Of a stretch of DNA of 45,319 bases, positions 1 through 8,571 are shown piece after piece (the first letter of the stretch is position 1; each line of letters opens with the position of its first letter). The DNA is from Pseudofrankia coriaricola (GTDB taxonomy: Bacteria > Actinomycetota > Actinomycetes > Frankiales > Frankiaceae). The translations under genes and the position numbers were made by a program. Location: the NCBI RefSeq assembly GCF_001854805.1, contig NZ_MBLO01000242.1:54703-100021 (forward strand), given 5' to 3'. The notes under the pieces were generated by a model. It saw only the letters and a list, made by a program, of their open reading frames with translations, had not been told where the DNA came from and did not search any database.

Positions 1-1431
1 CAAAGCCCGACCACCCCACAGGTCGCGGTCAACGACATCGGCTCGGCCGAGGACTTCCTCGCCGCCGTCGACAAGACGATCAAGTTTTTCAACGACGGTG
101 ACATCGTCGACGGCACCATCGTCAAGGTGGATCGCGACGAGGTGCTGCTGGACATCGGTTACAAGACCGAGGGTGTCATCCCGTCCCGTGAGCTATCGAT
201 CAAGCACGACGTGGACCCGCACGAGGTCGTGTCGGTCGGTGACCACGTCGAGGCTCTCGTCCTCCAGAAGGAGGACAAGGAGGGCCGGCTGATCCTGTCC
301 AAGAAGCGCGCTCAGTACGAGCGCGCCTGGGGCACGATCGAGAAGCTCAAGGAGGAGGACGGCGTCGTCACCGGCACCGTCATCGAGGTCGTCAAGGGTG
401 GTCTGATCCTCGACATCGGGCTGCGGGGCTTCCTCCCCGCCTCGCTGGTGGAGATGCGCAGGGTCCGCGACCTCCAGCCCTACGTGGGCCGCGAGCTCGA
501 AGCCAAGATCATCGAGCTGGACAAGAACCGCAACAACGTGGTCCTGTCCCGCCGGGCCTGGCTGGAGCAGACGCAGAGCGAGGTCCGCTCGGAGTTCCTG
601 TCGCAGCTGGCCAAGGGCCAGATCCGCAAGGGTGTCGTCAGCTCCATCGTCAACTTCGGCGCCTTCGTCGACCTCGGTGGGGTCGACGGTCTGGTGCACG
701 TCTCCGAGCTGTCCTGGAAGCACATCGACCACCCGTCCGAGGTGGTCGAGGTCGGCCAGGAGGTCACCGTCGAGGTGCTCGACGTCGACCTGGACCGCGA
801 GCGGGTCTCGCTGTCGCTGAAGGCGACGCAGGAGGACCCGTGGCGCCAGTTCGCCCGGACGCACGCCATCGGCCAGGTCGTCCCCGGCAAGGTCACCAAG
901 CTCGTGCCGTTCGGCGCGTTCGTCCGTGTCGACGAGGGCATCGAGGGCCTGGTCCACATCTCCGAGCTGGCCGAGCGCCACGTGGAGATCCCGGAGCAGG
1001 TCGTCAACGTCGGCGACGAGATCCTGGTCAAGGTCATCGACATCGACCTCGACCGGCGCCGGATCAGCCTCTCGCTCAAGCAGGCGAACGAGGCCGCCGC
1101 GCTCGCGGGCGACGGCGAGACGTTCGACCCGAGCCAGTACGGCATGGAAGCCAAGTACGACGAGCAGGGCAACTACGTCTACCCCGAGGGCTTCGACCCC
1201 GAGACGGGCGAGTGGCTGCCGGGCTTCGAGGAGCAGCAGGCCGAGTGGGAGCGGCAGTACGCCGAGGCCCAGTCCCGCTTCGAGGCGCACCAGGCGCAGA
1301 TCCGCGCCGCCCGCGAGGCCGAGGCCGCCGCGGTCGCGCCGAGCTCCTACACCTCCGAGTCGCAGCAGCCGGCCTCGGCGATCGACGAGGAAGCCCTGCG
1401 CCGCCTGCGCGAGCAGTTCGGAAGAGGCTGA
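1..1431 (+). CDS. rpsA: 30S ribosomal protein S1 (5' end outside window)
   Basis: Ribosomal protein S1 binds mRNA at the 30S subunit and helps initiation. The frame is open from base 1 (reads [20 protein letters not shown]), so the gene begins upstream; the first in-window ATG at 127 is internal. Four S1 (OB-fold) repeats are visible, at about codons 35-105, 120-187, 208-278 and 293-364 of the visible part; repeats 3 and 4 are the most canonical ([37 protein letters not shown]). A long Glu/Gln/Ala-rich tail follows, as in other actinobacterial S1 proteins, which have four repeats rather than the six of E. coli. Only about 10-15 residues appear to be missing. It ends before a strong hairpin terminator shared with the convergent gene. 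Confidence 0.97.
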   Translation, partial: QSPTTPQVAVNDIGSAEDFLAAVDKTIKFFNDGDIVDGTIVKVDRDEVLLDIGYKTEGVIPSRELSIKHDVDPHEVVSVGDHVEALVLQKEDKEGRLILSKKRAQYERAWGTIEKLKEEDGVVTGTVIEVVKGGLILDIGLRGFLPASLVEMRRVRDLQPYVGRELEAKIIELDKNRNNVVLSRRAWLEQTQSEVRSEFLSQLAKGQIRKGVVSSIVNFGAFVDLGGVDGLVHVSELSWKHIDHPSEVVEVGQEVTVEVLDVDLDRERVSLSLKATQEDPWRQFARTHAIGQVVPGKVTKLVPFGAFVRVDEGIEGLVHISELAERHVEIPEQVVNVGDEILVKVIDIDLDRRRISLSLKQANEAAALAGDGETFDPSQYGMEAKYDEQGNYVYPEGFDPETGEWLPGFEEQQAEWERQYAEAQSRFEAHQAQIRAAREAEAAAVAPSSYTSESQQPASAIDEEALRRLREQFGRG

Positions 1432-1587
1432 TCGAGGGCGGCGCGATCGGGGGTGGCCTGGTCGCACGCTGATGCGTGCTCCCAGGCTCCCGCGTGATGC
1501 TGCCCCGGGCCCGAGCCCCGGACCCCACGGTCGGGGGGCTTCGCCCCCCGACGCCCCGAGGGGTAACTCTGGGGTCTAACTAGGCGT

Positions 1588-1624
1588 AAAACGCCCTCGC
1601 CGGTTTTGCCGGCGGGGGCGTTTT
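1588..1624. terminator. Bidirectional rho-independent terminator
   Basis: A 16-bp stem (1588-1603 with 1609-1624, one G-T wobble) closes a 5-nt loop. It is flanked by AAAA on the left and TTTT on the right, so it can stop transcription from both sides. It lies between the end of rpsA and the end of the convergent PucR-type gene. Confidence 0.9.
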
Positions 1625-1635
1625 CGTCTTCGTCC

Positions 1636-3039
1636 TCAGGGCGCTGGCTGGTCCCAGGCCAGGAGGCGGGCGCCGATTAGGGCTGTCTGGAGGACGTAGC
1701 GGTCCGCGGGTGATGCTGGGTCGTGCCTGGTGAGCTGGTGGATGCGGGCCAGGCGGTAGGTGAGGGCGCGGACCGAGAGGTGCAGGCGGCGGGCGGTGGC
1801 GAGCGCCACCGCGCCGGTGGCGAAGTAGGCGTCCAGGGTGTCCAGCAGCGGGCCGGCGCCGCCGCGGGCGCCCCGCAGGGGGCCGAGCACGGTCTCCACC
1901 AGTTCGGTGAGCGGCTCCCGGTCGCGCAGCAGCACCTTGTAGATGAGCAGGTCGTCGGTGTGGAGGGCGCGGTCGTGCAGGCCCAGCCGGCCGGCGAGCT
2001 CGACCGCCGCCGACGCCTCGCCGAACCCGATCCGAACACCCGTCACGCCGGTGCGGGCCCTGCTCACACCCACCCGCCACCCCGTCACGCCGGCCAGCGC
2101 CGCCGTGACGGCCGCCACCGCGCGCGGCGCGCCCGGGGCGGCGGTGGCCGCGACGGCGGGCAACGGGGTGAAGCCCGAGGCGCGCCGATCGGCCGCCGAG
2201 ACGCCTCCGTCGCCCGCCGGGCCGCCCCGGCCGTCCGGCTGGGGCATCGCGGCTTGGCCCGGCCCGGCTTGGCCCGGCCCGGCTTGGCCCGGTTCCCCCA
2301 GGGCGCCGGCGGCGCCGTCGGGTTCGGCCTCCTGCGGGACGACGCACACCAACTGCCCGCTCTTGGCCACCACGAGCGGCGGGGTCGGGCAGATCACCCC
2401 CAGCGCGGCGTCGACCGCGCGGCTGGTCCCGCGCCCGTCCACGAACCGGCGCTCCCCGGCGGCGACCAGGACGAGGTGCGGAGCCTCCAGCCGCAGCCCG
2501 AACGCCGCGGCCCGCTCGAGCACGAGGCCCGGGTCGGTGGCGGTGCCGGTGAGCAGGTCGTCGACGAGCTCCCGGCGCAGCGCCTCCTCGGCCCTGGCCC
2601 GGGCGGCGCGGGCCGCCTCGTAGCCCTCGCACACCGCCGCGACCGCGTCGTCGCTCGCCCGCAGCACCGCCGCGGCGGCGGCGCGCGTCCGCTCGGCCGC
2701 GCCCGGCGCCTCGGGCCCACCCGGGCGCGGCGTCGTGTCCCCGACGGCGGGCAGCGACGGCCAGGCCCGCCAGGTCGCGGACAGGTAGAGGTCGACGAGC
2801 GCCCGCAGCGACGCGCCTGACTCGGCCGCGGCCTGGCCGAGCTCGCGGGACCGGTCCAGTTCCGCCTGGGTGAGCCGGCGGCCGGTCTCGGCGGCCGAGG
2901 CGAGCGCCGGGAGGTAGTCGCCCAGCAGGCCGGCGGGCAGCCGGGCGTCCTGGGCGGCGAGCACCGCGGCGCGCGGCAGCCGGGTCAGGCTGGTCCCGGG
3001 CAGGCCCGCCGACTCGATGAGCTCGTCGTCGACCGACAC
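1636..3039 (-). CDS. PucR-type helix-turn-helix regulator
   Basis: Probable DNA-binding regulator of about 467 aa. The last 70 residues match the PucR C-terminal HTH pattern (LLDTLDAYFATGAVALATAR, then HLSVRALTYRLARI and QTALIGARLL), the module found in PucR/CdaR-like actinobacterial regulators. The N-terminal half is Ala/Arg-rich and resembles the helical sensor part of such proteins. The open frame reaches 3195, but the GTG at 3039 is chosen because GGAGG lies about 8 nt upstream of it; upstream codons show no conserved sequence. Residues encoded by 2251-2295 form three GQAGP-like repeats in an interdomain linker. Its effector and targets cannot be told from the sequence. It diverges from terC, 296 bp away, so control of terC is possible but untested. 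Confidence 0.8.
   Translation of the reverse strand: MSVDDELIESAGLPGTSLTRLPRAAVLAAQDARLPAGLLGDYLPALASAAETGRRLTQAELDRSRELGQAAAESGASLRALVDLYLSATWRAWPSLPAVGDTTPRPGGPEAPGAAERTRAAAAAVLRASDDAVAAVCEGYEAARAARARAEEALRRELVDDLLTGTATDPGLVLERAAAFGLRLEAPHLVLVAAGERRFVDGRGTSRAVDAALGVICPTPPLVVAKSGQLVCVVPQEAEPDGAAGALGEPGQAGPGQAGPGQAAMPQPDGRGGPAGDGGVSAADRRASGFTPLPAVAATAAPGAPRAVAAVTAALAGVTGWRVGVSRARTGVTGVRIGFGEASAAVELAGRLGLHDRALHTDDLLIYKVLLRDREPLTELVETVLGPLRGARGGAGPLLDTLDAYFATGAVALATARRLHLSVRALTYRLARIHQLTRHDPASPADRYVLQTALIGARLLAWDQPAP
2251..2295. repeat. 15-bp tandem repeat, three units, in the PucR-type gene
   Basis: Three head-to-tail copies of a 15-bp unit (GGCTTGGCCCGGCCC), the third diverging in its last bases. 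The period keeps the frame and encodes a repeated five-residue Gly/Gln/Ala/Pro linker. It is likely to vary in copy number between strains by slippage. Confidence 0.85.
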
Positions 3040-3335
3040 CCGTCGTCCTCCGCTCCCGGCCCGAAGGCCACGCGGGCGGGTGAGGCCCAGCGCCGCCCGC
3101 TCTTCTTCTTGCCGACTCTCGGCAACCTGGAACCAGCAAACCCCACCTTCTTCGGTCACGCGCTGCCGGGACCTCGAAGGCAACCAGACGTTCAACTAGA
3201 AGCAGGTCAGGTTGACGCCTCGACGGAGCCCGGCGCGGACCGGGATCGCGAGCCGGATCCGGCCCGACGGCCGGATCCGCCGTCCACTACCCGCATCCAT
3301 CCGCCGACTACCCGGACTCTCTAGGAGACACAACC

Positions 3336-4403
3336 GTGCACGTCCCCTTCTGGGCCTGGGCAGCCTTCGTCGCCGCCCTTGTCGCCCTTCTCGCCATCGA
3401 CCTGCTCGCGCACCGGCGGGCTCACGTGATCAGGCTCCGCGAGGCGGCGCTGTGGAGCGCCCTCTGGGTGAGCCTGGGAATCGGGTTCGCCTTCGTCATC
3501 TGGGCCTGGCAGGGGCCAGAGGCGGCCGGCGAGTACACCGCCGCCTGGCTGCTGGAGAAAAGCCTGTCGGTCGACAACCTCTTCGTGTTCGCCCTGATCT
3601 TCGGTTACTTCCGGGTGCCGCGGGAGTTCCAGCACCGGGTGCTGTTCTACGGGGTGCTCGGCGCGCTGGTGCTGCGGTTCGCCTTCATCGCGGGCGGGAT
3701 GGCGCTGCTGAACGCCTTCCACGTCGTGATCTACCTGTTCGGCGCGTTCCTGGTCTACACCGCGGTGAAGATGGTCCGGGACTCCGGCGTCAACGTCGAC
3801 CCGGGGCAGAGCCGAGCGGTGCGGCTGCTGCGCCGCGTCATCCCGGTGACCGACCAGTACGAGGGCCAGCACTTCCTGCTGCGCCGGGCCGGCCGGCTCG
3901 TCGCGACGCCGCTGCTCGCCGTCCTGGTCGCGGTCGAGACCGCTGACGTTCTGTTCGCGTTCGATTCGGTGCCGGCGGCGCTGGGCGTGACCGATCAGAC
4001 CTTCCTCGTCTACACGGCGAACGCGCTGGCCATCCTCGGGCTGCGGTCCCTGTTCTTCCTGCTCTCCGGGGCGCTGGACCGGTTCCATCACCTCGGCACG
4101 GGCCTGGCGGTCATCCTCGCCTTCATCGGGACGAAGATGCTGCTTTCCGACCTCGTGCACATCCCGATCGCCGTCTCGCTCGGCGTCATCGGCGTGGTGC
4201 TGGTGGCCTCGGTCATCTGGTCGCTGGTGACGCCCCCGCCGGCCGACTCCGACGAGGAGGACCCGGGCGCCGCGGACCTGCCCCCCGTGGCCGCGGTGGG
4301 TGCGGCCACGGGGGGCGGCCAGGACGCCTCGGTTCCGTCGGAGGACCACGCCGCGCCGCGGGACGCCGACGCCATGAGCGGCCCGTCACGGCCCGACCGC
4401 TAG
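3336..4403 (+). CDS. TerC/Alx family integral membrane protein
   Basis: Multi-pass inner-membrane protein of 355 aa. TerC-family proteins have been linked to metal (notably Mn2+) export and to tellurium resistance; the substrate here is not visible. Family landmarks are the buried acidic segments EKSLSVDNLFVFALIF (about residue 73) and VETADVLFAFDSVPA (about residue 205), within roughly eight hydrophobic helices. The C-terminal 60 residues are a hydrophilic Asp/Pro/Ala/Gly tail. The start is GTG at 3336 with AGGAGA about 8 nt upstream. No yybP-ykoY-type Mn riboswitch pattern was seen in the leader. It converges with the next gene across a hairpin at 4460-4490. Confidence 0.88.
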   Translation: MHVPFWAWAAFVAALVALLAIDLLAHRRAHVIRLREAALWSALWVSLGIGFAFVIWAWQGPEAAGEYTAAWLLEKSLSVDNLFVFALIFGYFRVPREFQHRVLFYGVLGALVLRFAFIAGGMALLNAFHVVIYLFGAFLVYTAVKMVRDSGVNVDPGQSRAVRLLRRVIPVTDQYEGQHFLLRRAGRLVATPLLAVLVAVETADVLFAFDSVPAALGVTDQTFLVYTANALAILGLRSLFFLLSGALDRFHHLGTGLAVILAFIGTKMLLSDLVHIPIAVSLGVIGVVLVASVIWSLVTPPPADSDEEDPGAADLPPVAAVGAATGGGQDASVPSEDHAAPRDADAMSGPSRPDR

Positions 4404-4459
4404 GAGACGCCGCCGGGACGAGACGACGACGAGGTCTCCCGCCCCGGCGTGGAACGCCC

Positions 4460-4490
4460 CGGTGCCCGGCACACGACGTGCCGGGCACCG
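4460..4490. terminator. Hairpin terminator between convergent genes
   Basis: A perfect 13-bp stem (4460-4472 with 4478-4490) with a 5-nt loop and no T-tract. Hairpins without T-tracts are common at actinobacterial gene ends. It serves terC on the plus strand and/or the minus-strand membrane gene. Confidence 0.65.
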
Positions 4491-4539
4491 AGGCGTACGG
4501 ACACCCGTATCGCTGGGCCGGTGCCGACGGAGCCGCGTG

Positions 4540-5256
4540 TTATCCGGGCTCGCCGGGCGCCGCCCCGGGCCGGCCCGCACGCCGGCGAAGCCGGGACCGG
4601 ACGGCCTGGGCGGCCAGGCGCAGCGCGCCGACGGCGAGCAGGAGCAGCAGGCCCTCGGTGGCGTGGCTGTCCAGCCAGGTGACCAGGCCGCGGGCCCAGG
4701 GGGCGACGGCGCGGGCCGCCAGCAGGTAGGCCGTCGTCGAGACGACCGTTCCCGGGATGAGGAAGCGCAGGAAGCGCCGCCAGGGGACGTCGCCGCCGCC
4801 CAGGGCCGCGTCGACGGCCGCATTGGTGTTGACCAGGCAGAAGTACAGCAGGGCCCGCTCGGTCGAGCGGCGCGACAGGGCGTTCGCGAGGCGCTGGCCG
4901 CCGGGACGCAGCGTCATCAGCGAGCGCAGGTTCGCCCTGGCGACGCCGAAGTAGGCGACGTCGACCAGCGCCCGCAGCGGTACCGCGATCAGCAGGGTCG
5001 GCAGGACCGGGGCGGAGCCACCGACCAGGAGCAGGATTGACGGCGTCGGACGCAGCGCGACGAGCAGCAGCGGCGCGCTCGACGCCAGCCGGGTGGACAG
5101 CGCCAGCCCCAGCACACCGCCGCCGATGAGCACGGCCAGCAGCACGGCCGGCCACACCCTGGCCGCCCACACCCTGGCCGCCCGCGGACCGGGCCGGGCC
5201 GCCGGTGCCGGCGGTGGGCCCGGCCGGGTCCTGATCGGTGCCGGCTGCTCCTCCAC
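4540..5256 (-). CDS. Uncharacterised multi-pass membrane protein
   Basis: About 238 aa with five or six hydrophobic segments, starting after a Pro/Arg-rich cytosolic leader (VWPAVLLAVLIGGGVLGLAL, LLLVALRPTPSILLLVGGSA, then LPTLLIAVPLRALVDVAYFG). The middle helices and the FLRFLIPGTVVSTTAYLLAA segment vaguely recall DedA/VTT membrane proteins, but the DedA signature residues were not found, so no function is assigned. The open frame continues backwards into the antisense of coaE; GTG 5256 is chosen because it is the last start before coding character fades. Its ribosome-binding site is poor (GGAGG is more than 20 nt away). It diverges from coaE with 75 bp between starts. Confidence 0.65.
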   Translation of the reverse strand: MEEQPAPIRTRPGPPPAPAARPGPRAARVWAARVWPAVLLAVLIGGGVLGLALSTRLASSAPLLLVALRPTPSILLLVGGSAPVLPTLLIAVPLRALVDVAYFGVARANLRSLMTLRPGGQRLANALSRRSTERALLYFCLVNTNAAVDAALGGGDVPWRRFLRFLIPGTVVSTTAYLLAARAVAPWARGLVTWLDSHATEGLLLLLAVGALRLAAQAVRSRLRRRAGRPGAAPGEPG

Positions 5257-5318
5257 CGGTCCAGCATGCCCGTCCGGTGACCTCCGCCCGTCCCCGTGCT
5301 CCCCGCTGGTGGGTAGGG

Positions 5319-5331
5319 CAGACTCGGCGGC
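5319..5331 (+). promoter_or_regulatory. Possible -10 box for a leaderless coaE transcript
   Basis: CAGACT (5319-5324) lies 7 nt before the GTG start of coaE, and no Shine-Dalgarno sequence precedes the gene. This spacing would place the transcription start on the start codon. No good -35 box is visible. Confidence 0.4.
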
Positions 5332-5934
5332 GTGCTGACGGTGGGACTTACCGGTGGAATCGGGTCGGGCAAGAGCGCCGTGTCGGCCCGGCTGGCGGAG
5401 CACGGCGCGGTGGTGGTCGACGCGGACAAGCTCGCGAGGGATGTGGTCGCGCCCGGCACCCCCGGGCTCACGGCCGTCGCCGAGGCGTTCGGGCCGGGTG
5501 TCCTGCGCCCGGACGGCAGCCTGGACCGCGCGGCGCTCGGGCAGATCGTCTTCGCCGACCCGGCGGCGCGCCGGCGGCTCGAGGGCATCACCCACCCGCT
5601 GATCCGGGATGAGACCGCCCGGCGGTTCGCTGCCCCGCCGCCGGACGCGGTCGTCGTGCACGACATCCCGCTGCTGGTCGAGGCCGGGATGGGGAAGGGC
5701 TACGACCTCGTGGTCGTCGTCGAGGCGCCGCGCGAGCTGCGGCTGGAGCGGCTGGCCGGCCGGGGGCTGCCCCGCGACCAGGCCGAGGCCAGGATGGCCA
5801 CCCAGGCCGACGACGCGGCGCGACGAGCCGTCGCCGACGTCCTGCTCGACAACTCGGGCACCCTGGCTGGCCTGCATGCTCAGGTCGACGCCCTGTGGCA
5901 CGACCTCGTCGCCCGCCGCGACGCCCAGCCGTGA
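5332..5934 (+). CDS. coaE: Dephospho-CoA kinase
   Basis: Catalyses the last step of coenzyme A synthesis, ATP-dependent 3'-phosphorylation of dephospho-CoA. The 200-aa length is typical. Visible motifs are the P-loop GLTGGIGSGKS (residues 5-15), the substrate-site DADKLARDVV (about 32-41), a HPLIRDE segment, and the lid/C-terminal region with RLAGRGLPRDQAEARM and DVLLDNSG. The start is GTG at 5332 (VLTVGLTGG), fixed by the conserved N-terminus. In many actinobacteria coaE lies near rpsA and the uvr genes, as here. A -10-like box only 7 nt upstream suggests leaderless translation. Confidence 0.95.
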   Translation: MLTVGLTGGIGSGKSAVSARLAEHGAVVVDADKLARDVVAPGTPGLTAVAEAFGPGVLRPDGSLDRAALGQIVFADPAARRRLEGITHPLIRDETARRFAAPPPDAVVVHDIPLLVEAGMGKGYDLVVVVEAPRELRLERLAGRGLPRDQAEARMATQADDAARRAVADVLLDNSGTLAGLHAQVDALWHDLVARRDAQP

Positions 5935-6001
5935 CCGAAGACCGAGTCATGAGTACATGAGGATCATGTATTTAGATTGGCTAAAGAAGTAGCGTCCGTA
6001 T

Positions 6002-6754
6002 ATGGCACGCGAATGGGACGCCACGACGTACGACAGCCTGCCCCTCCCGCACGAGCGGTGGGGACGGCGCACGCTGGCTCGGCTGGAGCTGAGCGGCACG
6101 GAGACCGTGCTGGACGCGGGTGCTGGTACTGGTCGGGACACCGTCGCGCTGCTGGAGGCGGTGCCGGATGGCCGCGTGATCGCGCTGGATGGGTCCGAGA
6201 AGATGCTGGCCGCGCTGCTCGCGCGGCTGGCCGACCGGCCGGACCTGCGTGACCGCCTGACGGTGCTGCGCGCCGATCTGACGACGCCGCTGCCACTGCA
6301 TGAGCAGGTCGACGCCGTCTTCAGCGTCGCGACCTTCCACTGGATCCCCGACCACGACGCGCTGTTCAAGAACCTCGCCGCCGTCCTGCGCCCGGGCGGC
6401 CAGCTGGTCTTCGACTGCGGGGGCCACGGCAACATAGCCACCGTCGAACGGGTGCTCGGCGAGCTCGTCACCGACCGGCCGCCGGTGTGGCCCTTCGCGA
6501 CCGCCGAGGAGACCGCGGCCCGGCTCACCACGGCGGGCTTCGTCGGCGTCAGGACCTCGCTCGACCCCGACCCGACCCGGCTCGACGACCCCGGCACGCT
6601 CCGCCGCTTCCTGGAGACGATCATCCTCGGGACGGACCTGGACCGGCTGCCTGTCGACGAACGCGCCGGGTTTGTCAACGCCGTCGCGGAACGGTTGCCC
6701 GAGCCGGTCATCGACTACGTCCGGCTGACCGGCACCGCCCGCCGCGCGGGCTGA
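6002..6754 (+). CDS. Class I SAM-dependent methyltransferase (Tam-like)
   Basis: A 250-aa cytosolic methyltransferase resembling trans-aconitate methyltransferase. SAM-binding motif I is VLDAGAGTGRDT (about residues 37-48), followed by the acidic motif II region IALDGSEKML, then FSVATFHWIPDH and LRPGGQLVFDCGG (post-motif). The WDATTYD opening is typical of the Tam-like group. The substrate cannot be inferred. The start is ATG 6002; the 50 bp before it (5950-6001) are unusually A+T-rich for this window and may hold the promoter, but no strong Shine-Dalgarno is visible. It is flanked by coaE and an unrelated protease gene, so it is probably a single transcription unit. Confidence 0.85.
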   Translation: MAREWDATTYDSLPLPHERWGRRTLARLELSGTETVLDAGAGTGRDTVALLEAVPDGRVIALDGSEKMLAALLARLADRPDLRDRLTVLRADLTTPLPLHEQVDAVFSVATFHWIPDHDALFKNLAAVLRPGGQLVFDCGGHGNIATVERVLGELVTDRPPVWPFATAEETAARLTTAGFVGVRTSLDPDPTRLDDPGTLRRFLETIILGTDLDRLPVDERAGFVNAVAERLPEPVIDYVRLTGTARRAG

Positions 6755-6769
6755 GGCGGGCGCCGGGGC

Positions 6770-6786
6770 GGCCGCCTCAGGCGGCC
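6770..6786 (+). terminator. Possible hairpin terminator after the methyltransferase
   Basis: A perfect 7-bp stem (GGCCGCC with GGCGGCC) around a 3-nt loop, 16 bp after the methyltransferase stop codon, with no T-tract. Confidence 0.4.
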
Positions 6787-6971
6787 AGGATGGCCCCGCG
6801 GCCGGGCGGACGCCGTGGCCCACGGGGGAGGGTGTGTCGTGACGGAGATGCGTGCCAAGGCTGGACAAGGCGCACCGGAGGCGGAAAGGTCGGTCACGTT
6901 GCGCACCATCCGGGGGGCTGGGCTGGCGCGTAGGTGTCGCCCGGCCCTGAGACCGCCACAAGGGAGCCGAC

Positions 6972-8051
6972 GTGCACCTCGAGCCCCGCAGCACCGCGAC
7001 CACTCGGCAGACGCCCTGCGCCCTCCCGCCGAACATCCTTGAGCGGATCATCCGCAACGGCACCGAGGAACAACGCGACTGGGCGCTGGGCACCCTCTCG
7101 CTGGACACGACCAACCGCATGGTCCGGGTACACAACGCGCAGGTGGCGGCCGCGCTGCCGCGGCGCCGGCCGCGTCCGGTGCCGGCGTCGCCCTCCGCGC
7201 GCCGTACGATCGCCGACACCCAGGGCACCGAGACACTGCCCGGCAAGACCGTGCGCACCGAGGGGCAGGCGTCGGTCGGCGACGTCGCCGTGAACGAGGC
7301 CTACGACGGGCTCGGCGCCACCTTCGACTTCTACTCGACGGTCTTCCACCGCGACTCGATCGACGACGAGGGCCTCGCGCTGCTCGCGACGGTCCACTAC
7401 GGCGACCACTACGACAACGCCTTCTGGAACGGCGAGCAGATGGTCTTCGGCGACGGCGACGGCGAGCTGTTCAACCGGTTCACGATCTCGCTTGACGTCA
7501 TCGGCCACGAGCTCACGCATGGCGTGACCGAGGACGAGGCGGGGCTCACCTACCTGAACCAGGCGGGCGCGCTCAACGAGTCGGTCAGCGACGTGTTCGG
7601 GTCCCTGGTGAAGCAGTACAAGCTGGGCCAGAAGGCCGGGGACGCCGACTGGCTGATCGGTGAGGGCCTGCTGGCCCCTGGCGTGCAAGGGGTGGCGCTG
7701 CGTTCGATGAAGGCGCCGGGAACCGCGTTCGACGACCCGGTCCTGGGCAAGGACGACCAGCCGGCGAACATGTCCGGCTACGTCCGCACCACCTCGGACA
7801 ACGGCGGCGTGCACACCAACTCGGGTATCCCGAACAAGGCGTTCTACAACGCCGCGGTCACCTTCGGCGGCCACGCCTGGGAGAAGGCCGGCAAGATCTG
7901 GTACGAGACGCTGCGCTCGCCGCAGCTGCGCTCGAACGCCTCGTTCGTCGCGTTCGCGAACGTGACGGTCACCCAGGCCAGGACGCTCTTCGACGCCGAC
8001 GCCGCCAAGGTCGTCGGGGACGCCTGGCGGGCGGTCGGCGTCAAGATCTGA
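6972..8051 (+). CDS. Protealysin-like M4 family zinc metalloprotease
   Basis: Thermolysin-family (M4) endopeptidase, 359 aa. Zinc site HELTH is at residues 179-183, with the third ligand Glu203 in NESVSD; the 24-residue spacing from the first His equals that of thermolysin. The transition-state His is in GGVHTNSG (about His281). The N-terminus lacks a signal peptide and the long FTP propeptide. Instead it carries a short propeptide with PPNIL at residues 19-23, the hallmark of the protealysin subgroup, which matures by autoprocessing. The start is GTG 6972 with AGGGAG about 6 nt upstream. The gene for a probable emfourin inhibitor follows on the same strand 139 bp downstream, the arrangement known for protealysin. 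Confidence 0.93.
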   Translation: MHLEPRSTATTRQTPCALPPNILERIIRNGTEEQRDWALGTLSLDTTNRMVRVHNAQVAAALPRRRPRPVPASPSARRTIADTQGTETLPGKTVRTEGQASVGDVAVNEAYDGLGATFDFYSTVFHRDSIDDEGLALLATVHYGDHYDNAFWNGEQMVFGDGDGELFNRFTISLDVIGHELTHGVTEDEAGLTYLNQAGALNESVSDVFGSLVKQYKLGQKAGDADWLIGEGLLAPGVQGVALRSMKAPGTAFDDPVLGKDDQPANMSGYVRTTSDNGGVHTNSGIPNKAFYNAAVTFGGHAWEKAGKIWYETLRSPQLRSNASFVAFANVTVTQARTLFDADAAKVVGDAWRAVGVKI

Positions 8052-8178
8052 GCCGGCGTCAGTATCTGACAGCCCGCATCCGGTTTCGCCGGGGCACGCG
8101 GGGCTGGCGACCCTTCCGGGTCGGGTACCTCGTCGGGCCTCCGGCGGCCGGAGGCTCAACCGTCGTGTGCGCGGGGAG

Positions 8179-8190
8179 GACAATCGCCGT
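8179..8190 (+). promoter_or_regulatory. GACAAT box / Shine-Dalgarno overlap before the inhibitor gene
   Basis: GGGGAGG (8173-8179) overlaps GACAAT (8179-8184), which ends 6 nt before ATG 8191. The first could act as a ribosome-binding site in a transcript from the protease gene. The second could act as a -10 box for a separate leaderless transcript. The same GACAAT-6 nt-ATG layout recurs before the Uma2 gene. Confidence 0.35.
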
Positions 8191-8502
8191 ATGGCTGGGG
8201 CCGAGCGGGTGCGAGTCGTGCTGGAACGATCCGGCGGGTTCGCCGGCCGGACGATCCGGCGCGGCCTGGACACCGATGACCTGCCGGCCGCGGAGGCGGA
8301 CCGCCTGCGGGCGCTCGTCGCCGCGCTCCCGGCGGCCTCCGGGCCGGTCGGGGCCACCGGGCCCGACCGGTTCACCTACGCGGTCGAGGTCGACGCGGGT
8401 GGCCGCCGCGGGTTGCACCACTTCGCGGAGCCGGTTCCCGCCGAGGCCAGGGACCTCGTCCAGCTGCTCTCCCGGGCCCCGCTGCTGCCCGCCTCCCGTT
8501 AG
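8191..8502 (+). CDS. Emfourin-like protease inhibitor
   Basis: A 103-aa protein resembling emfourin, the small inhibitor of protealysin-like M4 proteases: the opening VRVVLERSGGFAGRTIRRGL, then a short helix (AEADRLRALVAALP), DRFTYAVEVD and the terminal GLHHFAEPVPAEARDLVQLL. In Serratia protealysin and emfourin are encoded together; here the gene lies directly downstream of a protealysin-type protease, which supports the match. Its expected role is to bind the protease active site inside the cell and limit its activity. An in-frame GTG at 8167 could extend it by eight residues; ATG 8191 is preferred for its GGGGAGG site. The stop codon lies inside dispersed hairpin repeat copy 1. The assignment rests on remembered family features and synteny. 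Confidence 0.78.
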   Translation: MAGAERVRVVLERSGGFAGRTIRRGLDTDDLPAAEADRLRALVAALPAASGPVGATGPDRFTYAVEVDAGGRRGLHHFAEPVPAEARDLVQLLSRAPLLPASR

Positions 8503-8571
8503 TGATCCTGGGGACAACGGCCGCCGGGTGTGCGAAAGAAGATCATTTTCGCACACCCTTTGGCCCTCTAG
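8498..8571 (+). repeat. Dispersed hairpin repeat, copy 1
   Basis: A 74-bp element identical except for one base to 22967-23040 and related in inverted orientation to 28738-28800. The core is a 12-bp perfect stem, GGGTGTGCGAAA (8526-8537) with TTTCGCACACCC (8547-8558), around loop GAAGATCAT, with outer GGCC/GGCC pairs. It starts at the end of the inhibitor gene and supplies its stop codon. Confidence 0.92.

Noticed and set aside
193-1467. Long minus-strand frame opposite rpsA (424 codons)
   Set aside because: It mirrors the strong GC3 bias of rpsA on the opposite strand and has no family features. The same holds for the long frames opposite uvrA (13074-14678), whiA/yvcK (29444-31774), uvrC (25494-27839) and the second binding protein (42193-43974).
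3040-3335. Mn-sensing yybP-ykoY riboswitch before terC
   Set aside because: The leader lacks the conserved paired elements of that riboswitch; only GGATCC-like palindromes are present.
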